Shown here: positions 19,221-28,090 of the stretch, one piece after another
How the letters are laid out: every line of letters starts with the position of its first letter
Numbering within the stretch: position 1 is the first letter of the stretch
Assembly: GCF_013408655.1 (NCBI RefSeq)
Contig: NZ_JACCBP010000002.1
Location: 310,001-374,000 of the forward strand
DNA length: 64,000 bases
Reading direction: 5' to 3'
Origin: Pigmentiphaga litoralis
GTDB taxonomy: Bacteria; Pseudomonadota; Gammaproteobacteria; Burkholderiales; Burkholderiaceae_B
Translations under genes and position numbers: made by a program
The notes under the pieces: model-generated
What the model saw: only the letters and a program-made list of their open reading frames with translations
Databases searched by the model: none
What the model was told of the DNA's origin: nothing

Positions 19221-20648
19221 ATGAAAAAAACATTCGAACGCCGTGCCGTCGCGGCCGTCCTTGCATGCTGCTGCGCCGCGCCGGTCTGGGCGCAAGAGGG
19301 CAGTGCGCCCACGGGGTCGACCCAGGTCGCGTCCGATGCCTTGGCGCCAGCCGTTGACGGGTCCGCGTTCAGCGACGCTGCCCCGGCCGACTCGGGCCTG
19401 ATCCCCGAAGACGAACGCTACGCCCTGCATGGGCAGTCCACCTATGTGTGGCAGCGCAAGCCCTCGTTCGCCTCGCCGTACGAAGGCGAAAACAGTCTGC
19501 AAGGCAAGAAGGCCAAAAGCTATTCCTTCACGGCCACCGTCGACCTGGGCCTGCGCCTGTGGGAAGGCGCGGAATTCCATGTGAATGGTGAAGGTGCGCG
19601 CGGCCAGGCGTTCTCGGGCTTGCATGGCCTGGGCGGCCTGACCAATGGCGAGCTGGCCAAGACGGCCGGCGCCGACATGGTCTATTACCGCGCGCGCACG
19701 TTCCTGCGGCAGACCTGGGGCCTGGGCGGCGGGCGCGAAGCGGTCGAAGGCGACATGAACCAGCTGACCGGCGGACAGGACAAACGCCGCGTGGTGCTGA
19801 CCGTGGGCACCGTGTCCATGCTCGACATTTTCGATTCGCTGGAATCGGCGCACGACCCGCGCACGCAGTTCCTGAACTGGTCCTTCCTGACGCATGGCAG
19901 CTTCGACTATGCCGCTGACTCGCGCGGCTACACCAGTGGCGCGGCGCTGGAATACATCGATGACGGCTGGGCCGTGCGCGCCGGCCGCTTCATGATGCCG
20001 AAGGAATCGAACGGCCTGCCGCTGGATACCCGGTTGGGCAAGCACTACGGCGACCAGATCGAATTTGAAAAGCAGTACCAGGCGGGAAACCGGCCCGGCA
20101 CGGCACGCATCATCGGCTTTCGCAACAAGACGCGCATGGCCGATTTTGGTGAAGCCATTGCCGCCGGCCGCGCGGCAGGGACCGCCCCCGAGCTGGACAA
20201 CGTGCGCCGCGAACACGCCAAGGTCGGCGTCGGCATCGGCTTCGATCAGTCGGTCACGGACGACGTCAACGCCTTCATGCGGGCCAGCTGGTCCGACGGA
20301 AAGACAGAGACCTATGCATTCACCGAGATCGACCGCGCCGTCTCCGCCGGCGTAGTCGTGAAGGGCACCCAGTGGTCACGGCCCTACGACACCGTGGGCG
20401 CGGCCGTGGCGGTCAATGCGCTGAGCCGCACGCATCGCGGCTATCTGGCGGCGGGCGGCATCGGTCCTTTCCTGGGTGACGGCGCGCTGAACTATGGCGT
20501 CGAACAGATTGCCGAGACCTACTACAGCTGGCGGCCCTTCAAGTACTTCTGGCTGACGGGCGATGCGCAGTACATCCGCAACCCCGGCTACAACCGCGAC
20601 CGCGGTCCGGCCAAGGTATTTTCGGTGCGGCTGCATACGCAGTTCTGA
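19221..20648 (+). CDS. OprB-type carbohydrate-selective porin
   Basis: A 475-residue outer-membrane beta-barrel protein. A signal peptide ends at VWA-QEG. The mature part has the OprB-family features YALHGQSTYVWQRKPSFASPYEG, FLRQTWGLGG, QLTGGQDKRRVVLTVG, HDPRTQFLNW and a terminal strand ending HTQF with the C-terminal Phe that guides barrel insertion. The start MKKTFERR gives a normal signal sequence. Related porins are called carbohydrate porins; its place after pobA suggests possible use for an aromatic acid, but that is inference. Confidence 0.8.
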   Translation: MKKTFERRAVAAVLACCCAAPVWAQEGSAPTGSTQVASDALAPAVDGSAFSDAAPADSGLIPEDERYALHGQSTYVWQRKPSFASPYEGENSLQGKKAKSYSFTATVDLGLRLWEGAEFHVNGEGARGQAFSGLHGLGGLTNGELAKTAGADMVYYRARTFLRQTWGLGGGREAVEGDMNQLTGGQDKRRVVLTVGTVSMLDIFDSLESAHDPRTQFLNWSFLTHGSFDYAADSRGYTSGAALEYIDDGWAVRAGRFMMPKESNGLPLDTRLGKHYGDQIEFEKQYQAGNRPGTARIIGFRNKTRMADFGEAIAAGRAAGTAPELDNVRREHAKVGVGIGFDQSVTDDVNAFMRASWSDGKTETYAFTEIDRAVSAGVVVKGTQWSRPYDTVGAAVAVNALSRTHRGYLAAGGIGPFLGDGALNYGVEQIAETYYSWRPFKYFWLTGDAQYIRNPGYNRDRGPAKVFSVRLHTQF

Positions 20649-20732
20649 GGGCCGGTCGGGCGGGCCTGACTCGCCGGGCAGCCGGGCGGCCGAACGGCGA
20701 TCATCGGTTCCTGGCCGGCGCGCCGGCAGCCC

Positions 20733-21737
20733 TTATTCCGGCTGGATCTGCGCGCGGTCGATCACCTGCTTCCACGCCACCGCTTCCTTCGCGATCTGCG
20801 CACCGAACTCCGGCGGCGAGCTGCCCACCGCCGTCACGCCAATGTCGGCGTACTGCTTGCGCACGGCCGGGTCCGACAAGGCCGCTTTGATCGCCGCCGA
20901 CATCTTTTCAATGATGGCCGGGTCCGTGCCCACCGGCGCCGCCATGCCCCACCAGTTGCCGGTCAACAAGTCAGGCAGTCCCTGTTCGCGCGTCGTCGGC
21001 ACGTCGGGCAAAATTGCCAGCCGCTGATCGCTCGCCACCGCCAGTGCCTTCAGCTTCCCGCCCGCCACATTGCCCGCCACCGAACTGAACGCGGTGATGT
21101 AGAGCTGGATCTCGCTGCCCAGCAATCCCGCGACCGCAGGGGGCGAGCCGCGATAGGGCACATGCGTCAATTGCACCTTGGCCAGCTGGCTGTAGAGCTC
21201 GCCCGCCAAGTGCGGCGGCGTGCCATTGCCGGGTGATCCGTAGTTGAGCTTGGACGGACTTTGCCGCGCCATCTCGGTGAAATCCTTGAGCGTGCTCACC
21301 GGCAGCGTGCTGTTCACGATCATGACCGACGGCGCATTGCTCAGCAGCGCGACCGGCATCAGGTCCTTGAGCGGGTCGAAGCGCATGTTCCGGAACAGGA
21401 ACTGATTGGTGACGAAGTTGTTGGTCGCGCCAAGCAGGAAGGTGTAGCCATCGGGCTGCGCGCGCACGACTTCATCGGCGCCAATATTGCCCGACGCGCC
21501 GCTCTTGTTGTCGATCAAAAAACGAACGCCAAACTGCTTTTCCAGTTGCGGCTGGATGAAGCGGAAGGTGATGTCGCCGGTGTTGCCCGGCGCATAGGGG
21601 ACGACGATACGGATTGGGCGCGACGGCCAGGGTTCGGCTGCGTGCGCGGGGGCCGTGAATGTGGTGGCCGTGGCCAACAGGGCTGCAGTGAAGCCGGCTG
21701 CGGCCAGTGTGGCCAGTGGGGCAGATGAGTCAGTCAT
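20733..21737 (-). CDS. Bug-family tripartite tricarboxylate transporter receptor (2)
   Basis: A 334-residue periplasmic binding protein. A signal peptide (about 1-33) ends near AHA-AEPW, followed by the family start WPSRPIRIVVPYAPGNTGD, NKSGASGNIGADEV and GYTFLLGATNNF. The start MTDSSAPL overlaps the end of the upstream amidohydrolase gene by eight bases, indicating an operon. It is a close paralogue of the receptor at 28091-29098, sharing long identical runs (for example KSGASGNIGA and GKLKALAVA). The ligand is likely the substrate of the amidohydrolase and alpha/beta hydrolase encoded with it. Confidence 0.87.
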   Translation of the reverse strand: MTDSSAPLATLAAAGFTAALLATATTFTAPAHAAEPWPSRPIRIVVPYAPGNTGDITFRFIQPQLEKQFGVRFLIDNKSGASGNIGADEVVRAQPDGYTFLLGATNNFVTNQFLFRNMRFDPLKDLMPVALLSNAPSVMIVNSTLPVSTLKDFTEMARQSPSKLNYGSPGNGTPPHLAGELYSQLAKVQLTHVPYRGSPPAVAGLLGSEIQLYITAFSSVAGNVAGGKLKALAVASDQRLAILPDVPTTREQGLPDLLTGNWWGMAAPVGTDPAIIEKMSAAIKAALSDPAVRKQYADIGVTAVGSSPPEFGAQIAKEAVAWKQVIDRAQIQPE

Positions 21738-23685
21738 GCGAGAACTCCTGGGGTGGGTCGGCCGCATGCAGGCGGCCGTCGATGATGAGGTGATCTGCCC
21801 GCAGGCCGGCAAGGGCCTCGGGTGCGCAGGTAAGCGGGTTGTCGTTCAGGATGGCCAGGTCGGCCAGCTTGCCGGGCGTGATGCTGCCGCGTGTCGACTC
21901 GTCATGCGTCAGCCACGCGCCGCCCATCGTTGCGATCGTCAACGCTTCGGCACGGCTGATGGCCTGGTCGGGCGCGACGGGGTTGCCAGTTCGGGATTGG
22001 CGCAGCACCGCATGGCTGATCGGACCGAACAGGGACACCGGCAGGTTGTCGCTGCCGAAGGCGACCGGAACACCGGCGTCGAGCAGGCGGCGCAGCGGGA
22101 CGATGTCGTTGACGGCGTCGCCCGGCGGGATGTGGCCTTGCGTGCCGCCGTGCGCTGACTTGCTGGCGGCGCGCTTCTCTACCCACACATCGCCATCCTT
22201 GTAGATGTGCCGATTGGTATGCGTAGTGATGACCAGGCCCAGATCGTGGATGGTTGCAATCATTTCCTGTGTCAGCACCGGCTGATGGCCCAGCACCCAT
22301 CGCAGGTCATCGATCGGGTGCGCGCGATGCGCAGCCTGGAACAGGGGCAACAGGGTGGGCCAGATGCCGCACACACGAATGCCTTCACGCGCCGCTTCGA
22401 TCAGCAAAGGTTCCAGCACCTCTGCCGGCAGGGCCGCGCCCGCCTGGAAGCCTGCCCAGCCGGTGCACGGATGATTGCTTGCACGCAGCTGGTTGTTCAG
22501 CGGGTCCGCATCGATCTCGGCATAGAAGCCCTGCAGCCGCACCCACGGGTGATCGGCGTGGCGGCGTTGCAGCCAGGTGCGCCAGTCGCGCAGCAGTTCG
22601 ATGGCAGTGTCGGCACTGCGGGCATGCTTGTGGCGCGGGGTGGGCTGATCTGCGTGGCCTGCGTGATTGGTATGGCGTGCCTGACTGGCCGGGTTGGAGG
22701 CCGGGTTGGATCCGCTGGCTTCGATTTGCCACCGCGGGCTGAAGGTCAGCGTCGCGCGCACGGTCGCGGCGCCCTGATTCGCCACGTCTCGATACGCCGC
22801 GATCACCTCGCCCGCCACGCCGTGGCCTTCAAACACCGCCGTCGTGCCCACCGCGTTGTAGGCGCGCATGGCGCTGCGCAGGCCACTGGCGCGCTGGGCG
22901 GCGCTAAAGCCGGGCGCGACCCGCATCAGGCTGTGTTCGACGATGGGCACCAGGGTCGCCTCGCTGAACGTGCCATCGGGGTCGCCATTTGCGTCGCGGC
23001 CCAGGGTGATGTCCGGGCTCGGCGGCACGGTGTGCCGGTCGATGCCCGCCAGGCGCAGCGCCAGCGTGTTGGCGATCGACACCAGCGGCGCCCGGTTGCG
23101 CCAGTAGCCCCAGATGGGCCGGATATAAACCGGATGATCGGGGCTGACGCGGTCCAGGTCATGACGCGTGGGGTAGCGGCCTTCGCGCAGGCCCGCCGCC
23201 GGGTCGGGATATTCGGGTGGCTCGCCGATGGGTTGGGTGACGATCCACGTGCCCGGCGGGGTGCGGCGCACTTCATGGGCGATGCGGTCCAGGATATCGT
23301 CGATGGACCGTGCGCCCTGCAGGGAGGGCAGATGCTTGCGCAAGCCTTCGCGGTCCAGGTGGGCATGGCCGTCGGTCATGCCCGGGATGACGGTGCGGCC
23401 GGCCAGGTTCACGCGCTGCGTGGACGGTGTGGCCAGCGCGGCCATGTCGTCGTCGCTGCCGATGGCCAGGATGCGATTGCCGTGGATCGCGACGGATTGG
23501 GCGATGGTGCCGGTGCTGCTGCTGGCACGGGAGGGGCCAGTGCCGGTGCCAGTGCCAGTGCCAGTGCCAGTGCCGAAGCCGGTGCCAGCGATACCGTTAC
23601 CGCCGCCGCCTTCACACCGGATGACGGTGCCGCCGTACAGCAGCAGGGTGGCTTGGTCAGGCCGCGGCGCCTGCGGGGTCGTCAT
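21730..23685 (-). CDS. Amidohydrolase family protein (YtcJ-like)
   Basis: A 651-residue metal-dependent hydrolase of the amidohydrolase-3 type. The beta-sandwich start (LLLYGGTVIRCEG) leads to the metal motif DGHAHLD with H107 and H109. Later come VLGHQPVLTQEM, a THTNRHIYKDGD segment, and the C-terminal GSITPGKLADLAIL strand typical of the family. An insertion of alternating Gly-Thr (about 37-50) is encoded by a hexanucleotide repeat. Its ATG overlaps the upstream alpha/beta hydrolase stop, and its stop overlaps the downstream Bug receptor, so the three are co-translated. Substrate unknown, probably an amide or N-acyl compound. Confidence 0.82.
   Translation of the reverse strand: MTTPQAPRPDQATLLLYGGTVIRCEGGGGNGIAGTGFGTGTGTGTGTGTGPSRASSSTGTIAQSVAIHGNRILAIGSDDDMAALATPSTQRVNLAGRTVIPGMTDGHAHLDREGLRKHLPSLQGARSIDDILDRIAHEVRRTPPGTWIVTQPIGEPPEYPDPAAGLREGRYPTRHDLDRVSPDHPVYIRPIWGYWRNRAPLVSIANTLALRLAGIDRHTVPPSPDITLGRDANGDPDGTFSEATLVPIVEHSLMRVAPGFSAAQRASGLRSAMRAYNAVGTTAVFEGHGVAGEVIAAYRDVANQGAATVRATLTFSPRWQIEASGSNPASNPASQARHTNHAGHADQPTPRHKHARSADTAIELLRDWRTWLQRRHADHPWVRLQGFYAEIDADPLNNQLRASNHPCTGWAGFQAGAALPAEVLEPLLIEAAREGIRVCGIWPTLLPLFQAAHRAHPIDDLRWVLGHQPVLTQEMIATIHDLGLVITTHTNRHIYKDGDVWVEKRAASKSAHGGTQGHIPPGDAVNDIVPLRRLLDAGVPVAFGSDNLPVSLFGPISHAVLRQSRTGNPVAPDQAISRAEALTIATMGGAWLTHDESTRGSITPGKLADLAILNDNPLTCAPEALAGLRADHLIIDGRLHAADPPQEFSHD
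23537..23584. repeat. CCAGTG hexanucleotide tandem repeat in the amidohydrolase gene
   Basis: Eight consecutive hexamers of CCAGTG or one- to two-base variants (CCGGTG, CCGAAG) lie in frame and encode the Gly-Thr run near residue 40. Unit changes would alter protein length by two residues without a frameshift. Confidence 0.8.
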
Positions 23686-24713
23686 GGCTGGCGGTTCGTG
23701 GCATCGCTGCCACCGCCGTCGCCACCGGTCCCACCCGCACCGTTCCGCATCAGCAACGCCAACGTGTCGCGGAACAGCTTGCTGCCCGGGTCCGCCAGAT
23801 CCAGGATCACATCGAAGTGATGCCGCCCGGGCACCACGTCGAAGTCCGCCAGCATGTTGAACTCCCGCAACCGGTCGGCCATGGCGCGGGCTTGTCGGCG
23901 GAATTCGTCGGTATCGCGTTCGGCCACGGCCACCACCACCGGCACGCGTACCGCAGGGGTGTTGTGGGCCAGCGAATAGCGGCGGACATGCGCCGCATCC
24001 AGGTTCAGCCGGGTATTGCGATACGACAGGCGCACCGGCTCCAGATCGGTCAGTCCACTGACCATGACCGCGCCGTGGAACGGTTGAGTCCCCAGACCTT
24101 CCGCCGACCAGTCATGCGTCAGCGCCTGGCTCACCAGGTGCGTGCCCGACGAATGCCCGGCCAGCACGATACGTTGCGGGTCGCCGCCATGCGCGGCAAT
24201 GTGCGTGTGGACCCAGGCAATGCCGCGCCGCACGCTGGCCACCATGTCGGCAAACGGAACGTCCGACGCATCCGGAAATCCCAGCGCGACCCACAGGCAC
24301 CCCTGATCGGCAAAGGCCTGCGCACCAAAGGCGCTGTCTTCCTTTTCCTGTGTCAGCCACGCGCCGCCGTGCACGAACAGCAGCACGGGCAGCAAAGCCG
24401 GCAACCCCGGCGACAGCGCGGCATGGCCCTGGGCTCCCTCACCCCGCAACGTTCCGACATCCCCCGAAGCCCCGACACCCCCCAATGCACCCGCACCCCC
24501 CGATGCCCCCAGGCGCCGCGGCCCGTAGATATCCAGGCGCTCCAGCGGATGCGTCCCCCACGCCACGTCACGCGCGCCGGGCAACGCCGCCGCGGCCGCC
24601 GACAGCGCCGTGCCCTGCGCCAGCGTCTCGCGAAAGCCCGGACAGGCCAGCTGGTTGTTGTACTGGGCGTCCAGGGCTTCCTGGGTATAACGGTCGAAAA
24701 CGTAGGCGGACAC
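23682..24713 (-). CDS. Alpha/beta hydrolase, arylformamidase/esterase type
   Basis: A 343-residue serine hydrolase. The oxyanion motif HGGAW is at 115-119, the nucleophile elbow GHSSG places Ser188, an acid is likely in VAERDTDEF, and the catalytic His is in GRHHFD. The pattern fits kynurenine-formamidase-like or carboxylesterase enzymes of the hormone-sensitive-lipase group. A low-complexity Gly-Ala insertion (about 68-100) precedes the first core strand and is unusual. First gene of the operon with the amidohydrolase and a Bug receptor, divergent from a LysR regulator. Confidence 0.8.
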   Translation of the reverse strand: MSAYVFDRYTQEALDAQYNNQLACPGFRETLAQGTALSAAAAALPGARDVAWGTHPLERLDIYGPRRLGASGGAGALGGVGASGDVGTLRGEGAQGHAALSPGLPALLPVLLFVHGGAWLTQEKEDSAFGAQAFADQGCLWVALGFPDASDVPFADMVASVRRGIAWVHTHIAAHGGDPQRIVLAGHSSGTHLVSQALTHDWSAEGLGTQPFHGAVMVSGLTDLEPVRLSYRNTRLNLDAAHVRRYSLAHNTPAVRVPVVVAVAERDTDEFRRQARAMADRLREFNMLADFDVVPGRHHFDVILDLADPGSKLFRDTLALLMRNGAGGTGGDGGGSDATNRQP

Positions 24714-24818
24714 AGCGGGCGGCTCCTGAGGCAGACCCCCAATCTACCAGCGCACGCAGATTGAAAAAATTGAAATGTTCATATAGATTCATTCGATTCT
24801 TCAATACTGCAGGCCGCC

Positions 24819-25724
24819 ATGTCGATCACGCTGCGTCAGCTCGAAGCCTTTGTGGCCGTCTGCAATGAAGGCAGCTTCAGCAAGGCCGCGCAGCGTATCC
24901 ACATCTCGCAATCCGGGCTGAGCATTCTGGTGCGTGACCTGGAGCAGAACCTGGACAGCCGCCTGTTTGACCGCAGCACCCGTCAGGTCACGTTGACCGA
25001 TGCGGGCCGCGAGTTCCGGGCGCCGGCCGCGCGGCTGCTGGCCGACCTGTCCAGCGCGGTCGGCAATGTGCGCGGCCTGGCCACGCGCCAGCATGGGCAC
25101 GTCACGGTCGCCGCGCCGCCGCTGCTGCTCGCGCGCCTGCTGATCCCGGTCGCGGCCGACTTCCGGCGGCAGTACCCCGACATCTCCGTCACGCTGCTGG
25201 ATATCCCGTCGGAAGCCATCCTGCCGCGCATCGCAAGTGCGGAAGTCGACATCGGCGTAGGCGCCTTCAGCGACGACGACCACGATTGTGTGATCGAACC
25301 GCTGCTGGAAGGGCCGCTGGTGGTGCTGATGCCGCGCGATCACCCCTGCGCGCACAAACGCACGATCAAGTGGGAAGAGCTGGCCACCTACCCGCTAGTG
25401 ACGCAGACGCCCGAGAACAAATTCCGTGCCTTCCTGGATCGCACCTTCATGCAGCTGGGCCTAACGCCCAGGATCGCGATCGAAGTCGCGCAACTGGCGA
25501 CCGTCATCAGTCTGGTCGAAGCGGACTTTGGCATTGCGCTGTTGCCGCCCTACACGGCGCTGTTTCCGGCCGGGCGCAAGACGGTCGTGCGCCCGGTCAG
25601 CGCGCCGGTCATCCCGTCGCAGATCGTGCTGGCGCACGACCGCTTCCGTTCACCGTCGGCCGCGTCGCTGGCCTTCATGGAAGTCACACGGCGCGCGGTG
25701 ACGCGCTGGCAGGCGCGGGTGTAG
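24819..25724 (+). CDS. LysR-family transcriptional regulator
   Basis: A 301-residue activator with the N-terminal winged helix (ITLRQLEAFVAVCNEGSFSKAAQRIHISQSGLSILVRDLE, residues 3-42) and a two-lobed periplasmic-binding-like effector domain (about 90-295). It is divergent from the hydrolase-amidohydrolase-receptor operon, with 105 bases of notably AT-rich DNA between them, so it is the likely regulator of that operon. Effector unknown, presumably a substrate or intermediate of the pathway. Confidence 0.88.
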   Translation: MSITLRQLEAFVAVCNEGSFSKAAQRIHISQSGLSILVRDLEQNLDSRLFDRSTRQVTLTDAGREFRAPAARLLADLSSAVGNVRGLATRQHGHVTVAAPPLLLARLLIPVAADFRRQYPDISVTLLDIPSEAILPRIASAEVDIGVGAFSDDDHDCVIEPLLEGPLVVLMPRDHPCAHKRTIKWEELATYPLVTQTPENKFRAFLDRTFMQLGLTPRIAIEVAQLATVISLVEADFGIALLPPYTALFPAGRKTVVRPVSAPVIPSQIVLAHDRFRSPSAASLAFMEVTRRAVTRWQARV

Positions 25725-25752
25725 CAGTGGCGCCCTGGCAGACGCGCGTCCC

Positions 25753-27228
25753 TTACCGCCGGCGCGCGCCCTTGTTCGCGTACATCGCCATATCCGCGGC
25801 GCGTTCGGCCGCGGCGAACGGCAGGTCCGGTCCGGTCTGCGCATAGCCGATCGCCACGCTCAGTTCCGGCCCCTGGTAGAACTGGTTGTTGACCTCAATC
25901 AATCGCTGCAGGCGGTCGGCCAGGCGCGCCGCATAGTCCAGGTCCTGCCCCGGCATCAGCACCGCGAATTCATCGCCGCCCACCCGCGCCACAATGTCGC
26001 CGGGTTGGGACACTTCCTTCAGCACCTCGGCCGCGCGCCGAATCAGCGTGTCGCCGGCCGCGTGACCCAGATCATCGTTGACCGGCTTCAGGCCGTTCAC
26101 GTCGATCATCGCCACCGCGATCGTGACCGACGGATCTTTCTCCAGCCGCACCCGCGCTTCTTCATACGATGCGCGATTGAGCAGACCCGTCATCGCGTCA
26201 TGCGTGCCCAGATAGCGCATATAAGCTTCGGCCCGCTTGCGCGCCGTGATATCGGTCAACGAGATCAGCACCCGATCCCATGTCGCTTCGGATCCCGGCA
26301 TCACGGACCGCTGCAAGTGCACGTCGACCGGCTCGCCGGTCAGCGTGGTGTTGATGCCCTCGCATTCGTACGCCACGCGGCCCTGCGCCATCTCGACCAG
26401 CTCGTCGGTGAAATGCACGCTCATGTCGCCACCGAAGACGGTGCCCAGGTTGGCCAGCAGTTCCGCCTTCGACGACGCGCGGAACATCTGCAAGGTGCGC
26501 TCGTTCACGTCCAGCACCTTGATCGCGCGCAGGCACTGCTGCACGAAGTCAGGATGGGTGCGGAGGTAGGCGGCGGGGTTCGTGACACCCTGTGCGGTCA
26601 GGCCATCGAGCAGCGCGCGGATGCCTGAAAAATCCTCGACCCACAATGACACTGGCGAATGTTCGAACAGGCCTTGGGAATAGTCGCGCATCGACTCGCG
26701 CTGGCGTTCGGCTTCCTTGCGCGCGCCAATGTCATGCAGGGAAATCAGCGCGCGCGACCAGTCGTGCTCATGGCCGGGCAGCACCGACCGGCGAATCAGG
26801 ATGTCGACCGGGCGGCCGTCCAGCGCGTAGTTGATGCCTTCGGTTTCGATCTCGAAGCGGCCTTCCCACATGCCCAGCAGGTCCGCCGTAAAGTGCTGCG
26901 CCATGTCGTCGCGAAACACGCGATGCAGGTTGTCCAGCAGTTCAGCCTGCGACGTCGCGCCAAACAGCTTGAGCGTGCACGCATTGACCGCCAGCACCCG
27001 AATGCGTGACAGACAGGTTTCGACAAACGCCGGATGCGCGGCAATGTGCGCGGCCAGATCGCGGATGCCGCCGGCGCGCAGGCCGTCCAGCAGGCTATGG
27101 ATGCCGCTGAAGTCTTCCAGCCAGAGCGACACGGGCGCGGCGTCGAACAGGGCGGCCAGCTCGCGCGCAGGCAGGGTCGAAATATCGGTGGGCATGGCAG
27201 ACATGGCGTCGGGTCCGAAAAACAGCAT
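25753..27228 (-). CDS. Diguanylate cyclase with two tandem PAS-like domains
   Basis: A 491-residue soluble protein (no membrane helix seen) that should make cyclic di-GMP. Two closely related PAS-type sensor domains (about 22-165 and 175-320) both begin PVSLWxEDFSGI and end in an ISLxDIxARK linker, showing an internal duplication. The GGDEF domain (about 325-491) has the intact signature GGDEF at 417-421. The product-inhibition site upstream reads QxxD instead of RxxD, so feedback control may be weak. The start is uncertain among Met codons at 27228, 27204 and 27195. A HAD phosphatase gene lies just upstream. Confidence 0.85.
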   Translation of the reverse strand: MLFFGPDAMSAMPTDISTLPARELAALFDAAPVSLWLEDFSGIHSLLDGLRAGGIRDLAAHIAAHPAFVETCLSRIRVLAVNACTLKLFGATSQAELLDNLHRVFRDDMAQHFTADLLGMWEGRFEIETEGINYALDGRPVDILIRRSVLPGHEHDWSRALISLHDIGARKEAERQRESMRDYSQGLFEHSPVSLWVEDFSGIRALLDGLTAQGVTNPAAYLRTHPDFVQQCLRAIKVLDVNERTLQMFRASSKAELLANLGTVFGGDMSVHFTDELVEMAQGRVAYECEGINTTLTGEPVDVHLQRSVMPGSEATWDRVLISLTDITARKRAEAYMRYLGTHDAMTGLLNRASYEEARVRLEKDPSVTIAVAMIDVNGLKPVNDDLGHAAGDTLIRRAAEVLKEVSQPGDIVARVGGDEFAVLMPGQDLDYAARLADRLQRLIEVNNQFYQGPELSVAIGYAQTGPDLPFAAAERAADMAMYANKGARRR

Positions 27229-27352
27229 CAATACAAGGATTCGATAAGAAGGGCGGTAGCAGCGAAGGGCGGTCGGCAACCCGAAGTCACGAGCAAGGCC
27301 TGGATGCCGCTGCACGCCAAAGGGGCCGACCCGGCCGCCATGAGTCGGATAG

Positions 27353-28000
27353 CTATGCCGCCGATTGGTTGTCCGGCAGCAGCGCCGCCGCGATCGTAGC
27401 AGGTGACTCGAACATGCAGGTAGGGCCCGACGCTTCCAGCGCCGCGGGCGTGGCATAGCCCCACGTGACCGCGCCAAAGTCGATCAATTCGGCGCGCGCC
27501 GCCTCGCGGTCGCGGGTCTCGTCGCCAATGTAGATGGCGCGGTGGGCCGGGATGCCACTGTGCAACAGCACCCGCCGCAAATGGGTGCGCTTGCCAAGCA
27601 ATGCCGCGCCGCATTCATAGTGGCGGACCAGGGCGGACAGGTCCGGCCCCAGCACCTGCCGCACGTTTTCCTGTGAATTGGAACTCACCACCGCCAGCAC
27701 CACGCCGTGATCCGCCAGTTGCCGCAGCAACGGGCCGATGCCCTCGAACAGGCGGATCGTATGGATGCTCTCGGTCATCAGCCGCTTGTAGTGGTTGCCG
27801 ACCTGCGGCAGTTTCCACAGCGGCAGGTCCACCTGCCGCAGCAAGGTCTTGATGTCGTAGCCGCGCACCTTGTCCAGGTGCGCGGTGTCGATGGGGCGAA
27901 AGCCGTGGTGGGCCGCCAGGCGGTTCACCACGCTGACAAAGAAGCCGAAGGAGTCGGCAAGCGTGCCGTCGAAGTCGAAGATCGCAAGGGAATACTTCAT
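27353..28000 (-). CDS. HAD-superfamily hydrolase (phosphoglycolate phosphatase-like)
   Basis: A 215-residue phosphatase. Motif I is DFDGTLADS (nucleophile and acid Asp), motif II is VVSSNSQENV, motif III lysine is in LLGKRTHLRRVL, and motif IV is YIGDETRDREAA. A helical cap occupies about 15-85. This matches the Gph/PpaX type of small phosphatase; the substrate is not predictable. The diguanylate cyclase begins 124 bases downstream on the same strand. Confidence 0.85.
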   Translation of the reverse strand: MKYSLAIFDFDGTLADSFGFFVSVVNRLAAHHGFRPIDTAHLDKVRGYDIKTLLRQVDLPLWKLPQVGNHYKRLMTESIHTIRLFEGIGPLLRQLADHGVVLAVVSSNSQENVRQVLGPDLSALVRHYECGAALLGKRTHLRRVLLHSGIPAHRAIYIGDETRDREAARAELIDFGAVTWGYATPAALEASGPTCMFESPATIAAALLPDNQSAA

Positions 28001-28090
28001 CGGCGGGGCATCCTGGCTTGGGCAGCGCTGCGCTGCAACATTTCCATTATCCCCGACTCTGCGTGACCGCAGATGACAGGCCAGCTGGCG

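Noticed and set aside
22207..23820. Plus-strand open frame opposite the amidohydrolase
   Set aside because: A shadow of high GC; the opposite strand carries metal-binding motifs and translational coupling.
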